A stretch of 64,000 bases of DNA from Mycobacterium sp. ENV421 (GTDB lineage: Bacteria; Actinomycetota; Actinomycetes; Mycobacteriales; Mycobacteriaceae). The DNA is taken from the NCBI RefSeq assembly GCF_002887815.1, contig NZ_PDHO01000012.1, forward strand, positions 62,001 through 126,000, read 5' to 3'. Within the stretch, counting starts at the first letter, position 1, and each line of letters begins with the position of its first letter. Under the pieces are notes generated by a model. It saw only the letters and a list, made by a program, of their open reading frames with translations, searched no databases and was not told the DNA's origin. Shown in pieces: positions 19,687 through 28,286 of this stretch. The translations under genes and the position numbers were made by a program.

Positions 19687-20655
19687 ATGCTGAGGTACCT
19701 CGGGCAAAAGGTTTCTTACCTGGTGCTCACTCTGGTGGCGGTGGTGGCGACGAATTTCGTTCTCTTCCATCTGATGCCGGGCGATCCGGTGACACACATC
19801 GCGCGCGGCCAGCACCTGGACGCCGACGCGATCGCCCGGCTGCGCACCTATTACGGGCTCGACGAGCCGATGGCGTCCCAGTTCGTCACGTATCTGCACA
19901 ACCTGATCACGGGCGACCTCGGATTCTCCTACACCTATCAGGCCGCTGTGGGACCGATCGTGGTGAAAGCCCTTGGCAACACGTTGATCCTGGTGACCAT
20001 CTCCACCCTGCTGGTGATCATCCTCGGCGTGCTGATCGGGGTGTTCGCCGCATCCCGGCGCGGAACGCGTACCGACTCCGGCCTGGTGATCGGATCGCTG
20101 GTGTTCTGGAGCCTGCCGACGTTCTGGGTGGGCATGCTGCTGATCTTCGTCTTCGCCGTCGCGCTCGGGTGGTTCCCGATCGCGGGCATGTACACGGCTG
20201 ACGCGCTATACCCGACGGTGTTCACCCGAATCGCTGACTTGGCACGGCATCTCGTGTTGCCCACGATCGCGATGGTGCTGGTCGACATCGCCCAATTCGT
20301 CCTGATCACCCGCAGCTCGCTGCTGGCGACCCTGTCCGAGGATTACATGACCACTGCGCGGGCCAAGGGCCTGACTCCGCGACGGGTGCTCTGGCGCCAC
20401 GGGGTGCGCAATGCGCTGCTACCGGTGGTGACGGCCACCACGCTGTACGCCAGTGCCACCGTCGGTGGCACCATCCAGGTGGAGACGGTGTTCTCCTGGC
20501 CCGGCATGGGCCAGTTGATCTACCTGTCGGTGATCCGGCGCGACTACCCGGTGATGGAAGCCTGCTTCCTGATCTTCGCGGTGGTGGTCGTGCTGGCCAA
20601 CTTCGCCAGCGACGTCGTCTACCGGATGCTCGACCCGCGGGTGCGGCTGACGTGA
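19687..20655 (+). CDS. ABC transporter permease, DppB type
   Basis: A 322-residue inner-membrane protein with six predicted helices: a first helix around LVLTLVAVVATNFVLFHLMPGDP and a long periplasmic loop. The cytoplasmic EAA-type loop reads EDYMTTARAKGLTPRRVLW near residues 218-236. It forms the translocation pore with the next gene product. It begins 6 bp after the binding-protein stop and overlaps the next permease by 4 bp. Confidence 0.93.
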   Translation: MLRYLGQKVSYLVLTLVAVVATNFVLFHLMPGDPVTHIARGQHLDADAIARLRTYYGLDEPMASQFVTYLHNLITGDLGFSYTYQAAVGPIVVKALGNTLILVTISTLLVIILGVLIGVFAASRRGTRTDSGLVIGSLVFWSLPTFWVGMLLIFVFAVALGWFPIAGMYTADALYPTVFTRIADLARHLVLPTIAMVLVDIAQFVLITRSSLLATLSEDYMTTARAKGLTPRRVLWRHGVRNALLPVVTATTLYASATVGGTIQVETVFSWPGMGQLIYLSVIRRDYPVMEACFLIFAVVVVLANFASDVVYRMLDPRVRLT

Positions 20656-21569
20656 CCGGCCCGCTGCTCGACCCCAGCCTGGAACCCGAAGAGCCTGCCG
20701 CGGCGCACGTGCCCGGCGGCTGGCGCGGTGTGCTGCGTCAACTCCTGGCCGACCCGATGGGCCGCATCGGCCTGCTCACCGTCGCCGCCGTCATGCTCGT
20801 GGCGATCCTCGGCCCGCTGCTGGCGCCATACGACCGAACCGATGTCGCCGAGTCGCGCACCGGAATCCTGTTGCCGCCCAGCGGCGCCCACTGGCTGGGC
20901 ACCGACGAACTGGGCCGGGACATCCTGCGTCAGGTGCTGGCAGGCACGTCGGTGTCACTGGAGATCGGCCTGATCGCCACCCTGATCACGGTTCTGATCG
21001 GGACTCTGGTCGGCGTGCTGGCCGGCTGGTTCACCGGTTTCGTCGACGCCGTGCTGATGCGGATCACCGACTTCTTCCTGGTGCTGCCCAACCTGCCGCT
21101 GATGATCGCACTCGGCGCGATCATCGGGCAGAGCCTGCCGATGATCGTGCTCGTGATCGCGGTCACCAGCTGGCCAAGCACCGCGCGTATCGTCCGCTCC
21201 CAGGCGCTCGCGCTGCGCGAACGTGAAGTGGTGGCCCGCGCCAAAACAGTCGGACTGTCCTCGGTGGGCATCCTGTGGCGGCTGATCCTGCCCGGGGTCA
21301 TGGCACTCGTGATCGCCAACGCGGTCTTGGTGATCGCCGGGTCGATCCTCGCCGAAGCCACGCTGTCGTTCCTCGGACTCGGCGACCCCACCCGCACCTC
21401 ATGGGGGCAGATCCTGCACAACGCCTTCGCCGCCGGGGCGGTGGGCAACGGTTTCTGGTGGTATTTCCTGCCGCCCGGCGTCGGCATCGTGGCGGTGGTG
21501 CTCGCCTTCTCACTGGTCGGCCAGAGCCTGGAGCGGATCCTCAACCCCCGGCTGGCGGTGGTCGAATGA
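20652..21569 (+). CDS. ABC transporter permease, DppC type
   Basis: A 305-residue inner-membrane permease. The cytoplasmic N-terminus is followed by a first helix (IGLLTVAAVMLVAILGPLLAPY), the conserved HWLGTDELGRDILRQVLAGT segment and further helices, with the EAA loop REREVVARAKTVGLSSVGIL near 193-212 that docks onto the ATPases. Start GTG 20652 overlaps DppB; the stop overlaps the first ATPase by 4 bp. Confidence 0.93.
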   Translation: MTGPLLDPSLEPEEPAAAHVPGGWRGVLRQLLADPMGRIGLLTVAAVMLVAILGPLLAPYDRTDVAESRTGILLPPSGAHWLGTDELGRDILRQVLAGTSVSLEIGLIATLITVLIGTLVGVLAGWFTGFVDAVLMRITDFFLVLPNLPLMIALGAIIGQSLPMIVLVIAVTSWPSTARIVRSQALALREREVVARAKTVGLSSVGILWRLILPGVMALVIANAVLVIAGSILAEATLSFLGLGDPTRTSWGQILHNAFAAGAVGNGFWWYFLPPGVGIVAVVLAFSLVGQSLERILNPRLAVVE

Positions 21570-22537
21570 CACTGCTCAGCATTCGCAATCTGACCGTCAC
21601 CTACGGTGCCGGGGTACGGGCGGTCGACGGAGTCGACCTGGATGTCTCAGCCGGTGAGGTGGTCGGGCTGGCCGGGGAATCCGGTTGCGGCAAAAGCACG
21701 TTGGCGCTCGCGGTGGCGCGACTGCTGCCGCGCGGCGCCGTCGCGACCGCCGACGAGCTGAGCTTCGCGGGAACGGATCTGCGCACCGTCGCCGAGGCCG
21801 AACTGCGGGCTATCCGGTGGCGGCGGTTGTCACTGGTGTTCCAGGGCGCGATGAACGGATTCAACCCGGTGATGACGGTCGGCGATCAGATCCGCGAGGC
21901 GATCCGGGCGCACGAACCCGCCGCCGATCGAAAAGCTCTGCGGCACAGAGTCGCAGAGCTGCTGACCCAGGTCGGGATCCCGGCGGGACGCGCCGCCGAC
22001 TATCCGCATCAACTCTCCGGCGGGATGAAGCAGCGTGCGATGATCGCGATGGCACTGGCGTGTCGGCCCGATCTGGTGATCGCCGACGAACCCACCACGG
22101 CACTCGATGTCATGACCCAGGCGCAGATCCTCGAGTTGATCCGCGGCCTGGCCGACGAACTCGGGCTGGCGATGCTGATCATCTCCCACGACCTGACCGT
22201 GCTCGCCGAACTGTGCGACCGGGTCGCGGTCATGTACGCCGGGCGGATCGCCGAGCGTGGGCCGGCCGAGGAGATCTTGACCTCCGGGACCAGGCCCGCG
22301 CATCCCTACACTCGCCGATTGCTGGACTGCTATCCGCGGCTGGACTCCGGACAGGCGTCGATCAGCGGGATCCCGGGCAGCCCGCCCGATCTGGCACACC
22401 CGCCCGCGGGGTGCCGGTTCCACGACCGCTGCGCCGAGCGATTGGCCCGCTGCGCGACCGACGATCCGGCGTTGCGGCCGGTGCCCGGTGGCGTCGACCA
22501 TGTCGCGGCATGCCACCTGGTGGGGGTGCCCGCATGA
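21566..22537 (+). CDS. ABC transporter ATP-binding protein, DppD type
   Basis: A 323-residue ATPase: Walker A GESGCGKST near 37-45, Q-loop in VFQGAMNGFNP, signature LSGGMKQR, Walker B LVIADEPTTALD and the H-loop ISHDLTVL. The C-terminal Opp/Dpp extension (HPPAGCRFHDRC and further Cys residues) is present, a region that can hold an iron-sulfur cluster in some family members. It pairs with the following DppF-type ATPase. Start ATG 21566 is fixed by overlap with the permease. Confidence 0.93.
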   Translation: MTLLSIRNLTVTYGAGVRAVDGVDLDVSAGEVVGLAGESGCGKSTLALAVARLLPRGAVATADELSFAGTDLRTVAEAELRAIRWRRLSLVFQGAMNGFNPVMTVGDQIREAIRAHEPAADRKALRHRVAELLTQVGIPAGRAADYPHQLSGGMKQRAMIAMALACRPDLVIADEPTTALDVMTQAQILELIRGLADELGLAMLIISHDLTVLAELCDRVAVMYAGRIAERGPAEEILTSGTRPAHPYTRRLLDCYPRLDSGQASISGIPGSPPDLAHPPAGCRFHDRCAERLARCATDDPALRPVPGGVDHVAACHLVGVPA

Positions 22538-23556
22538 CCAAGCCGGTGGTCGCCGAGGTGCGCGACCTACACGTGCACTTCCCGGTGCGACACGGCCGTC
22601 GACGGCTGATCGCCCGTGCGGTCGACGGTGTCGACCTGTGTGTCCGCGAGGGTGAGATCGTGGCTCTGGTCGGTGAATCGGGTTGCGGCAAAACCACCGT
22701 CGCGCGCACGATCATGCGGCTCGTCGAGGCCAGCTCGGGATCGGTGTCGGTAGGCGGGGTCGACATCACCCACGCCCGCGGTGCCGCGCTGCGCAGGCAG
22801 CGCCGTGATTTCCAGATGATCTTCCAGGACCCGTTCGAGAGCCTGCCCAGCGACGCCACCGCGATCGGCGTCGTCAGCGAGGGCCTCGCCATCCACCGTC
22901 GCGACCTGGATGCGGCGGGCCGGCGCCGGGTTGCGCTGGCGGCGCTGGAGATGTGCGGGTTGACCCCGGCGGCGGCGATCGCGCAGCGCCGCATCTTCCA
23001 ACTCTCCGGCGGCCAGCGCCAGCGGGTGGCCATCGCGGCCGCGCTCGCGCTGGAACCCCGGCTGCTGGTGGCCGACGAACCGGTCTCGATGCTCGACGTG
23101 TCGCTGCGCGCCGGGGTCGTCAGGGTCTTGCTGGACATGCGCGAACGCCTCGGGGTGGCCATCCTGTTCATCACCCACGACCTCGCCTTGGCCGGCGTGT
23201 TCGCCGACCGGGTGGCGGTCCTCTACCTGGGCCGGGTGGTCGAGCAAGGCCCCGCCGCCGACGTGATCGGCACGCCCCGGCACCCCTACACCCGCGCGCT
23301 GGTCGACGTCATGCCGAAGGCCGGTGAGGGCAGACGGGCGGCTCGCACGCTGCTGAGCGGTGAGCCGCCCAACGCCACCGCCACCCCGCCGGGCTGCAGT
23401 TTCGCGCCGCGCTGTCCGCTCTACCGGCAGCTCGGCCAGCCCGAACGCTGCCGCACCGACCAGCCCACACTGGCCGCCGCAACATCGGAACATGTTGTGG
23501 CATGCCATTTTTCGGACCTCGAAGAATCACCAACACCGAAGGAGAACACGACATGA
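22534..23556 (+). CDS. ABC transporter ATP-binding protein, DppF type
   Basis: A 340-residue ATPase: Walker A GESGCGKTT near 45-53, Q-loop MIFQDPFESLPSD, signature LSGGQRQR, Walker B LLVADEPVSMLD and H-loop ITHDLALA. The C-terminal extension has the APRCPLYRQ and ERCRTDQP cysteines usual in this subfamily. It completes a five-gene importer. Its stop lies inside the start of the M20 hydrolase (ATGA overlap), linking transport and catabolic genes in one unit. Confidence 0.93.
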   Translation: MTKPVVAEVRDLHVHFPVRHGRRRLIARAVDGVDLCVREGEIVALVGESGCGKTTVARTIMRLVEASSGSVSVGGVDITHARGAALRRQRRDFQMIFQDPFESLPSDATAIGVVSEGLAIHRRDLDAAGRRRVALAALEMCGLTPAAAIAQRRIFQLSGGQRQRVAIAAALALEPRLLVADEPVSMLDVSLRAGVVRVLLDMRERLGVAILFITHDLALAGVFADRVAVLYLGRVVEQGPAADVIGTPRHPYTRALVDVMPKAGEGRRAARTLLSGEPPNATATPPGCSFAPRCPLYRQLGQPERCRTDQPTLAAATSEHVVACHFSDLEESPTPKENTT

Positions 23557-24737
23557 CCGTCACTCGTGACGAAGCGATCGAGCTGCTCGAGGCGATGGTT
23601 CGAATCGACTCCGTGACGCCCTGGCTGATCCCGGGCGGCGCCGGAGAGGGTGAGGTCGCCCGGTTCATGCGCGACTGGCTGGCCGATCTGGGCCTGGACG
23701 TGACGCTGGAGGAGGTGGAACCCGGCCGGCCCAACGTGCTGGCCTGGCTGCGGGGCAGCGCACCCGGCCCGACGATCTGCCTGTCCGCCCACAGCGACAC
23801 CGTCGGCTATGCGAACTGGGCCGACACCGCCCTGCAGCCGGTGATCGACGGCGACCGGATGATCGGGCTCGGGGTGGCCGACGACAAGGGCGGCTGCGCC
23901 GCCGCGATGCTGGCGGTGCGCGAATTGGTGCGCTCGGGAACGGAATTGGCCGGCAATGTGCTGGTCGCGCTGGTGATCGACGAGGAGGGCATCAGCATCG
24001 GCACCGAGCATCTGGTGGCCCACCATGCCGACGAGATCGACCTGGCCATCAACCTCGAGCCCGACGGTTCGCACACCATCTACGGCGAGCACCAGGGATT
24101 CGGCTGGATCGACATCGTGGTGCACGGTGAGCCGGCCCACGGATCGGCACCCGACAAGGGCGTCGACGCGATCGTGCACATGGCCGAGGTGGTGACCCGC
24201 CTACACCAACTCGACGAGACCCGCTGGAAGCCGAACCCCGACCCCAAGAACGGCCGCACGGTGTTTCACACCGGGACGATCCGCGGCGGCACCGACTACG
24301 CCACCTACCCCAATCAGGCCGTGCTGGGCATCGAGATCGGCACCCAGCCGGGTGAGACGCTGGCCGACCGGGTCGCCGAGATCGAGGCGATCTTTGCAGA
24401 GGTCACGCAGTCCGAGCCGCGCTTCCGCGGTGAGGTGATCGTCCGACTGGACCGCGATCCCTTCACCGGTGAGGGCAACGAGGCGCTGCTGAGCGCACTG
24501 GGCGACGCGACGGAAGCCGTCAACGGGGTGCGCTCACCGGTGACCGGCCTCAACGCCTGGACCGACGCCGCCCTGTTCCAGAGCGCAGGCATCCCCACGG
24601 TTCTGTTCGGGCCGGAGGGCGGCAACTATCACGCCGCCCAGGAGTGGGTCTCCATCCCGGACACGATCGCCACCACCGAAATCCTCCACCGCACGCTGGT
24701 GACCCTGCTGGGCACCTCCGTCTCTGCTTCCCAGTGA
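23553..24737 (+). CDS. M20 family metallohydrolase (ArgE/DapE-like)
   Basis: A 394-residue zinc-dependent amidohydrolase/peptidase. Metal ligands: His in LSAHSDTVGY near residue 76, bridging Asp in GVADDKGG near 109, Glu pair in VIDEEGIS, Glu in NLEPDG and a C-terminal His in NYHAAQEW. A dimerisation domain starts around the GEPAHGSAP stretch. Relatives deacylate N-acyl amino acids or cleave dipeptides (ArgE, DapE, carboxypeptidase G2). The start at 23553 is supported by an AAGGAGA ribosome binding site. In this operon it probably removes an acyl group from, or cleaves, the imported compound. Confidence 0.88.
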   Translation: MTVTRDEAIELLEAMVRIDSVTPWLIPGGAGEGEVARFMRDWLADLGLDVTLEEVEPGRPNVLAWLRGSAPGPTICLSAHSDTVGYANWADTALQPVIDGDRMIGLGVADDKGGCAAAMLAVRELVRSGTELAGNVLVALVIDEEGISIGTEHLVAHHADEIDLAINLEPDGSHTIYGEHQGFGWIDIVVHGEPAHGSAPDKGVDAIVHMAEVVTRLHQLDETRWKPNPDPKNGRTVFHTGTIRGGTDYATYPNQAVLGIEIGTQPGETLADRVAEIEAIFAEVTQSEPRFRGEVIVRLDRDPFTGEGNEALLSALGDATEAVNGVRSPVTGLNAWTDAALFQSAGIPTVLFGPEGGNYHAAQEWVSIPDTIATTEILHRTLVTLLGTSVSASQ

Positions 24738-24766
24738 TGACAACGACTGCAACGAAAGAGAATCCG

Positions 24767-26131
24767 ATGTCGTTCGCCGACGCGTACGCCGCCCGCACCG
24801 CCACCACCTCGACCATGTACGAACGGGCCAAGCGCACGATCCCCGGCGGGGCGGGCTCGACAGCCCGGCTGCCGCGCAACGGGTGGAAGCCGTATCCCAT
24901 CTTCATGGCGCAGGGCAGTGGGTCGCGGCTGACCGATGTGGACGGAAACACCTACATCGACTATCTGCTGGGGCTGGGCCCGATGATCCTGGGACACCGC
25001 CATCCGGTGGTGACCAACGCGGTCACCGAGGCGGTGCGCGATCTGGGCACGTGCTTCGGGCTGCCCTACGAGCTGGAGATCGAGGCCGCCGAGAAGGTGG
25101 TGGCGGCCGTGCCCGGGATCGAGCAGGTGCGCTTCACCAACTCCGGATCCGAAGCGGTGGGCACCGCGGTCCGGCTGGCCCGGGCGACCACCGGCCGTCG
25201 CATCGTGGTCCGGTTCGAAGGGCACTACCACGGCTGGCAGGACACCGTGTACTGGTCCAATCACGTCGACCCGGAGCTGGCCGGGCCCGCCGACCATCCC
25301 CGGCCGGTCGCGATGGGCCCGGGGGTGCCCGCCGAACTGGAGGACACCTTGGTCGTGCTGACCTGGAACGATCCGGACAGTTTCGTCGAGCTGATGAACC
25401 GGCGCGGCGACGAGATCGCCGCCGTGCTCACCGAACCCGCGGTGTTCAACACCGGGTGCATCCTTCCCGAACCCGGCTATCTGGAACTGCTGCGCAGTGA
25501 AACCCGCAAGCACGGTGCCCTGCTGATCTTCGACGAGGTGATCACCGGTTTCCGCTTCGCCCGCGGCGGTGCCCAGGAATGGTTCGGGGTCACCCCGGAT
25601 CTCACGACGCTGGCCAAGGGACTCGGCGGCGGGTTCCCGGTGGCCGCGGTCGGCGGCTCCACGGAGGCCATGCGCCTGGTGGCCGAGGGCGTCTACTCCC
25701 ATTCGGGCACCTACAACGCCAATGTCGTGCAGTGCGCGGCGGTGTCGGCCACGATGGATCTGCTGGCCGAACCTGGGCTCTACGAGCGTCAGCGGGCGCT
25801 CGGTCACCGGCTGGCCGCAGGTCTCGGCGAGCTCGCAGCCGAGCGCGGTCTGGACGCCTACTGTGAGGGTCTGGGCACGGTGTTCCAGTTGTGGTTCGCC
25901 GACGGCCCGATCCACAATTGGCGCGATGCGGTGGCGCGGGCCGACGAGCCCCTGTTCACCCGGTGGTACGAGGAGATGGTCATTCGCGGGGTGCTGTTCC
26001 ATCCGCTGCAGTTCGAGAACCTGTTCGTGTCGCTGGTTCACGACGACCGCGACATCGACGAGACACTGCAGGCAGCCGCCGACGCGCTGACCGTCGTCGC
26101 CCGCACGCGGACGCCTGCTTCCCAGTCGTGA
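24767..26131 (+). CDS. Class III PLP aminotransferase (glutamate-1-semialdehyde aminomutase-like)
   Basis: A 454-residue fold-type I PLP enzyme. HemL-like landmarks: IPGGAGSTARLP, YIDYLLGLGPMILGHRHP, FTNSGSEAVGTAVRLARA, FEGHYHGWQD, IFDEVITGFRFARGG and the PLP Lys in TTLAKGLGGGFP. It is probably not the heme-pathway enzyme, because it sits in a catabolic operon and diverges around the active site; family relatives transaminate beta-amino acids and amino sugars. The start at 24767 is preferred for its GAAAGAGAA ribosome binding site; an upstream ATG at 24737 overlaps the M20 stop by one base. It overlaps the kinase gene by 4 bp. Confidence 0.85.
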   Translation: MSFADAYAARTATTSTMYERAKRTIPGGAGSTARLPRNGWKPYPIFMAQGSGSRLTDVDGNTYIDYLLGLGPMILGHRHPVVTNAVTEAVRDLGTCFGLPYELEIEAAEKVVAAVPGIEQVRFTNSGSEAVGTAVRLARATTGRRIVVRFEGHYHGWQDTVYWSNHVDPELAGPADHPRPVAMGPGVPAELEDTLVVLTWNDPDSFVELMNRRGDEIAAVLTEPAVFNTGCILPEPGYLELLRSETRKHGALLIFDEVITGFRFARGGAQEWFGVTPDLTTLAKGLGGGFPVAAVGGSTEAMRLVAEGVYSHSGTYNANVVQCAAVSATMDLLAEPGLYERQRALGHRLAAGLGELAAERGLDAYCEGLGTVFQLWFADGPIHNWRDAVARADEPLFTRWYEEMVIRGVLFHPLQFENLFVSLVHDDRDIDETLQAAADALTVVARTRTPASQS

Positions 26132-27561
26132 CCGGACCGGTAGTCATCGGCGTCGACCTCGGCACATCGGCGGTCAAGATCGTCGCGGTCGATCACCACG
26201 GCAGGGCCGTTGCGTCGGCGCGGGCCGAATATCCGACGAGACGACCGGAAGCCGAAGCAGCCGAACAGGATCCACGCGACTGGTGGCAGGCGCTCGGTGC
26301 CGCCGGAGACATTGTCTCGGGCCGGGTGGCGCCACAGCGCTGGCATGCGATCGGTCTGACCGCGATGTTGCCCACGCTGGTCGAGCTCGACGGAGCACTC
26401 GAACCGGTGGGCGCGGCGATCACGTGGGAGGACGGCAGGGCCGAGCGGAATGCCGACGAGCTGCGCGCGAGGGTCGGTGACGCGGTGCTGTACCGGATCA
26501 CCGGACAACGGGTCGACGGCCGGTACCTGGCGCCGATGCACGCCAGGCTCCAGGGGCTCGGCCGCGCGGGCACGACTGTGGCCGGCGCCAAAGATGTCCT
26601 GTTCCACCAGCTGACCGGGGCGTTGCTCACCGACCCCAGCACCGCCGCGGGTAGCGCCGCCTTTGACATCGAATCCGGTTGCTGGCGTGCCGAACTGGTC
26701 GAGGCGATGGGTCTGCCGCAGTTACCAGAGGTCGCTTCCGCAGCCACGGCGCTGCCGCTGTCGGCGCGGTGGCGGCAGCGCTGGGGGGTGCCCGGGGAGC
26801 TGCCCGTGGTACTGGGTGCGGCCGACTCCGCGCTCGGTGCGCGGGGGGTGGGCGCGTTGGCTCACGGTGATGTCGGGGTGATCGCCGGCACCAGCGCGGT
26901 CGTCCTGGGTATCTCCGATCAGCCGACCAGAGATCCGGCCATGCGCTACCTGGTGACTCCGCTCGCCGGTACCGGCTGGGGGCTCGAAATGGATTTGTTG
27001 GCAATGGGTTCGGCGTTCGACGGTGTCGCGGCGCTGTTCGGCCTGGCCGGGCCGGCGGATCTGCTCGAGGCGGCGGCCGCGGTGGCCCATGCCGACGCGC
27101 CGTTGTTCCTGCCGTACCTGTCACCGGGTGAGCAGGGCGCGCTGTGGGACCCGAGCCTGACGGGCAGTGTGCAGGGTCTGCGGCTGGGCATGGGTGTCGG
27201 GCACATCGGCCGGGCGTTGCTCACCGGGATCGTCGTCGAACTGCGCCGTTGCATCGACGTGCTGGCGGCGACAACGGGCCGTTCGGGCCCGGTCCGGCTA
27301 GGCGGCGGCAGCGCGGTGAGCCCGTTGATGTGGCAGGACATCGCGGATGCGACCGGACGCGAGGTGTGGGTGGATCCGACGGTGACCGACCACTCGGCGA
27401 TCGGTGCGGCGTTGTTCGCCGCAGATGTGACCGGCCGCCCGATCATCCGGGACGACGCGCCGCAGATCATCGCCCCGCGACCCGAATGGCATGCCTGGTG
27501 GACCGATTGCGTCGCCCGCCACGACCGAGCCCGGGTGGCAGCGGGCGGGAGGACGAACTGA
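26128..27561 (+). CDS. FGGY-family carbohydrate kinase
   Basis: A 477-residue kinase with the actin-like ATPase fold: N-terminal VIGVDLGTSAVKIVAVD phosphate loop, ITWEDGRAERNAD near the sugar site, LPVVLGAADSALGARGVGALAHG with the catalytic-region Asp, a GTSAVVLGIS adenosine region and VRLGGGSAVSPLMWQDIADATGREV near 390-415. This resembles xylulokinase/gluconokinase members. It should phosphorylate a sugar, polyol or sugar acid. Start GTG 26128; its stop shares a base with the deaminase gene start. The combination with a NagB-type enzyme suggests a 6-phosphorylated amino sugar or related ketose intermediate. Confidence 0.88.
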   Translation: MTGPVVIGVDLGTSAVKIVAVDHHGRAVASARAEYPTRRPEAEAAEQDPRDWWQALGAAGDIVSGRVAPQRWHAIGLTAMLPTLVELDGALEPVGAAITWEDGRAERNADELRARVGDAVLYRITGQRVDGRYLAPMHARLQGLGRAGTTVAGAKDVLFHQLTGALLTDPSTAAGSAAFDIESGCWRAELVEAMGLPQLPEVASAATALPLSARWRQRWGVPGELPVVLGAADSALGARGVGALAHGDVGVIAGTSAVVLGISDQPTRDPAMRYLVTPLAGTGWGLEMDLLAMGSAFDGVAALFGLAGPADLLEAAAAVAHADAPLFLPYLSPGEQGALWDPSLTGSVQGLRLGMGVGHIGRALLTGIVVELRRCIDVLAATTGRSGPVRLGGGSAVSPLMWQDIADATGREVWVDPTVTDHSAIGAALFAADVTGRPIIRDDAPQIIAPRPEWHAWWTDCVARHDRARVAAGGRTN

Positions 27562-28286
27562 TGCGGGTGACCGTGGTCGACGACGAGACGTTCGCCACCA
27601 CCGCCGCAACGGCGGTGCTGGAGGCTCTGCCATCGAATAGACCCACACTCGGCGTGGCCACCGGCGAGACCCCGATGCGGGTCTACGCCGAGTTGGGCTG
27701 CCGCAGCCGCCGAGGGGACGTCGACCTTTCCGGTGCCCGGGTGATCGCGTTGGACGAGTATGTCGGCCTCGACGCCGATGATCCCCGCAGCTATGCGGTG
27801 TATGTGCGCACGCGCATCGCCGATCCGCTGGGCATCGCGGCCGCCAATGTCCATGTGCCACAAGGTGACAGTGATGATCCTGGCATGGCGGCGGAGGAAT
27901 TCGAGCGGCAGCTCACCGAGGCGGGTGGAGTCGACGTTCAGATCGCCGGGATCGGCTCCAACGGGCACCTGGCGTTCAACGAGCCCGGCTCGGCGCTCGA
28001 CTCCACGACGCGGGTGGTGGAGCTGTCCGCGCAGACCCGGCGCGACAACGCCCGGTTCTTCGGTGGCCGGGTCGACGACGTCCCACGGCGGGCGATCACT
28101 CAGGGGCTGGCGACGATCAGCCGAGCCCGTTCGATCCTGCTGCTCGCCGCGGGCCGGGCGAAGGCAGACGCGTTGGCGGCGGCACTGCGCGGACCGGTCG
28201 TCTCCGGTGTGCCGGCGTCAGTGTTGCAGCGGCACGGCGACGTGACAGTGATCGCGGATCGGGCGGCATGGAGCAGGATGACATAG
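27561..28286 (+). CDS. NagB-type glucosamine-6-phosphate deaminase/isomerase
   Basis: A 241-residue member of the glucosamine-6-phosphate isomerase/6-phosphogluconolactonase fold. LGVATGETPMRVY binds phosphate, VIALDEYVGL carries the general-base Asp, and GIGSNGHLAFNEPGSA carries the catalytic His and Glu. The Asp next to the catalytic His in E. coli NagB is Asn here, a change also common in Gram-positive NagB proteins. Expected reaction: conversion of an amino-aldose phosphate to a ketose phosphate with release of ammonia. It starts on the last base of the kinase stop and is followed without gap by the LysA-like gene. Confidence 0.87.
   Translation: MRVTVVDDETFATTAATAVLEALPSNRPTLGVATGETPMRVYAELGCRSRRGDVDLSGARVIALDEYVGLDADDPRSYAVYVRTRIADPLGIAAANVHVPQGDSDDPGMAAEEFERQLTEAGGVDVQIAGIGSNGHLAFNEPGSALDSTTRVVELSAQTRRDNARFFGGRVDDVPRRAITQGLATISRARSILLLAAGRAKADALAAALRGPVVSGVPASVLQRHGDVTVIADRAAWSRMT

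Noticed and set aside
24629..26041. Long minus-strand frame opposite the class III aminotransferase
   Set aside because: Shadow of the real gene; no start signal and composition typical of antisense frames.
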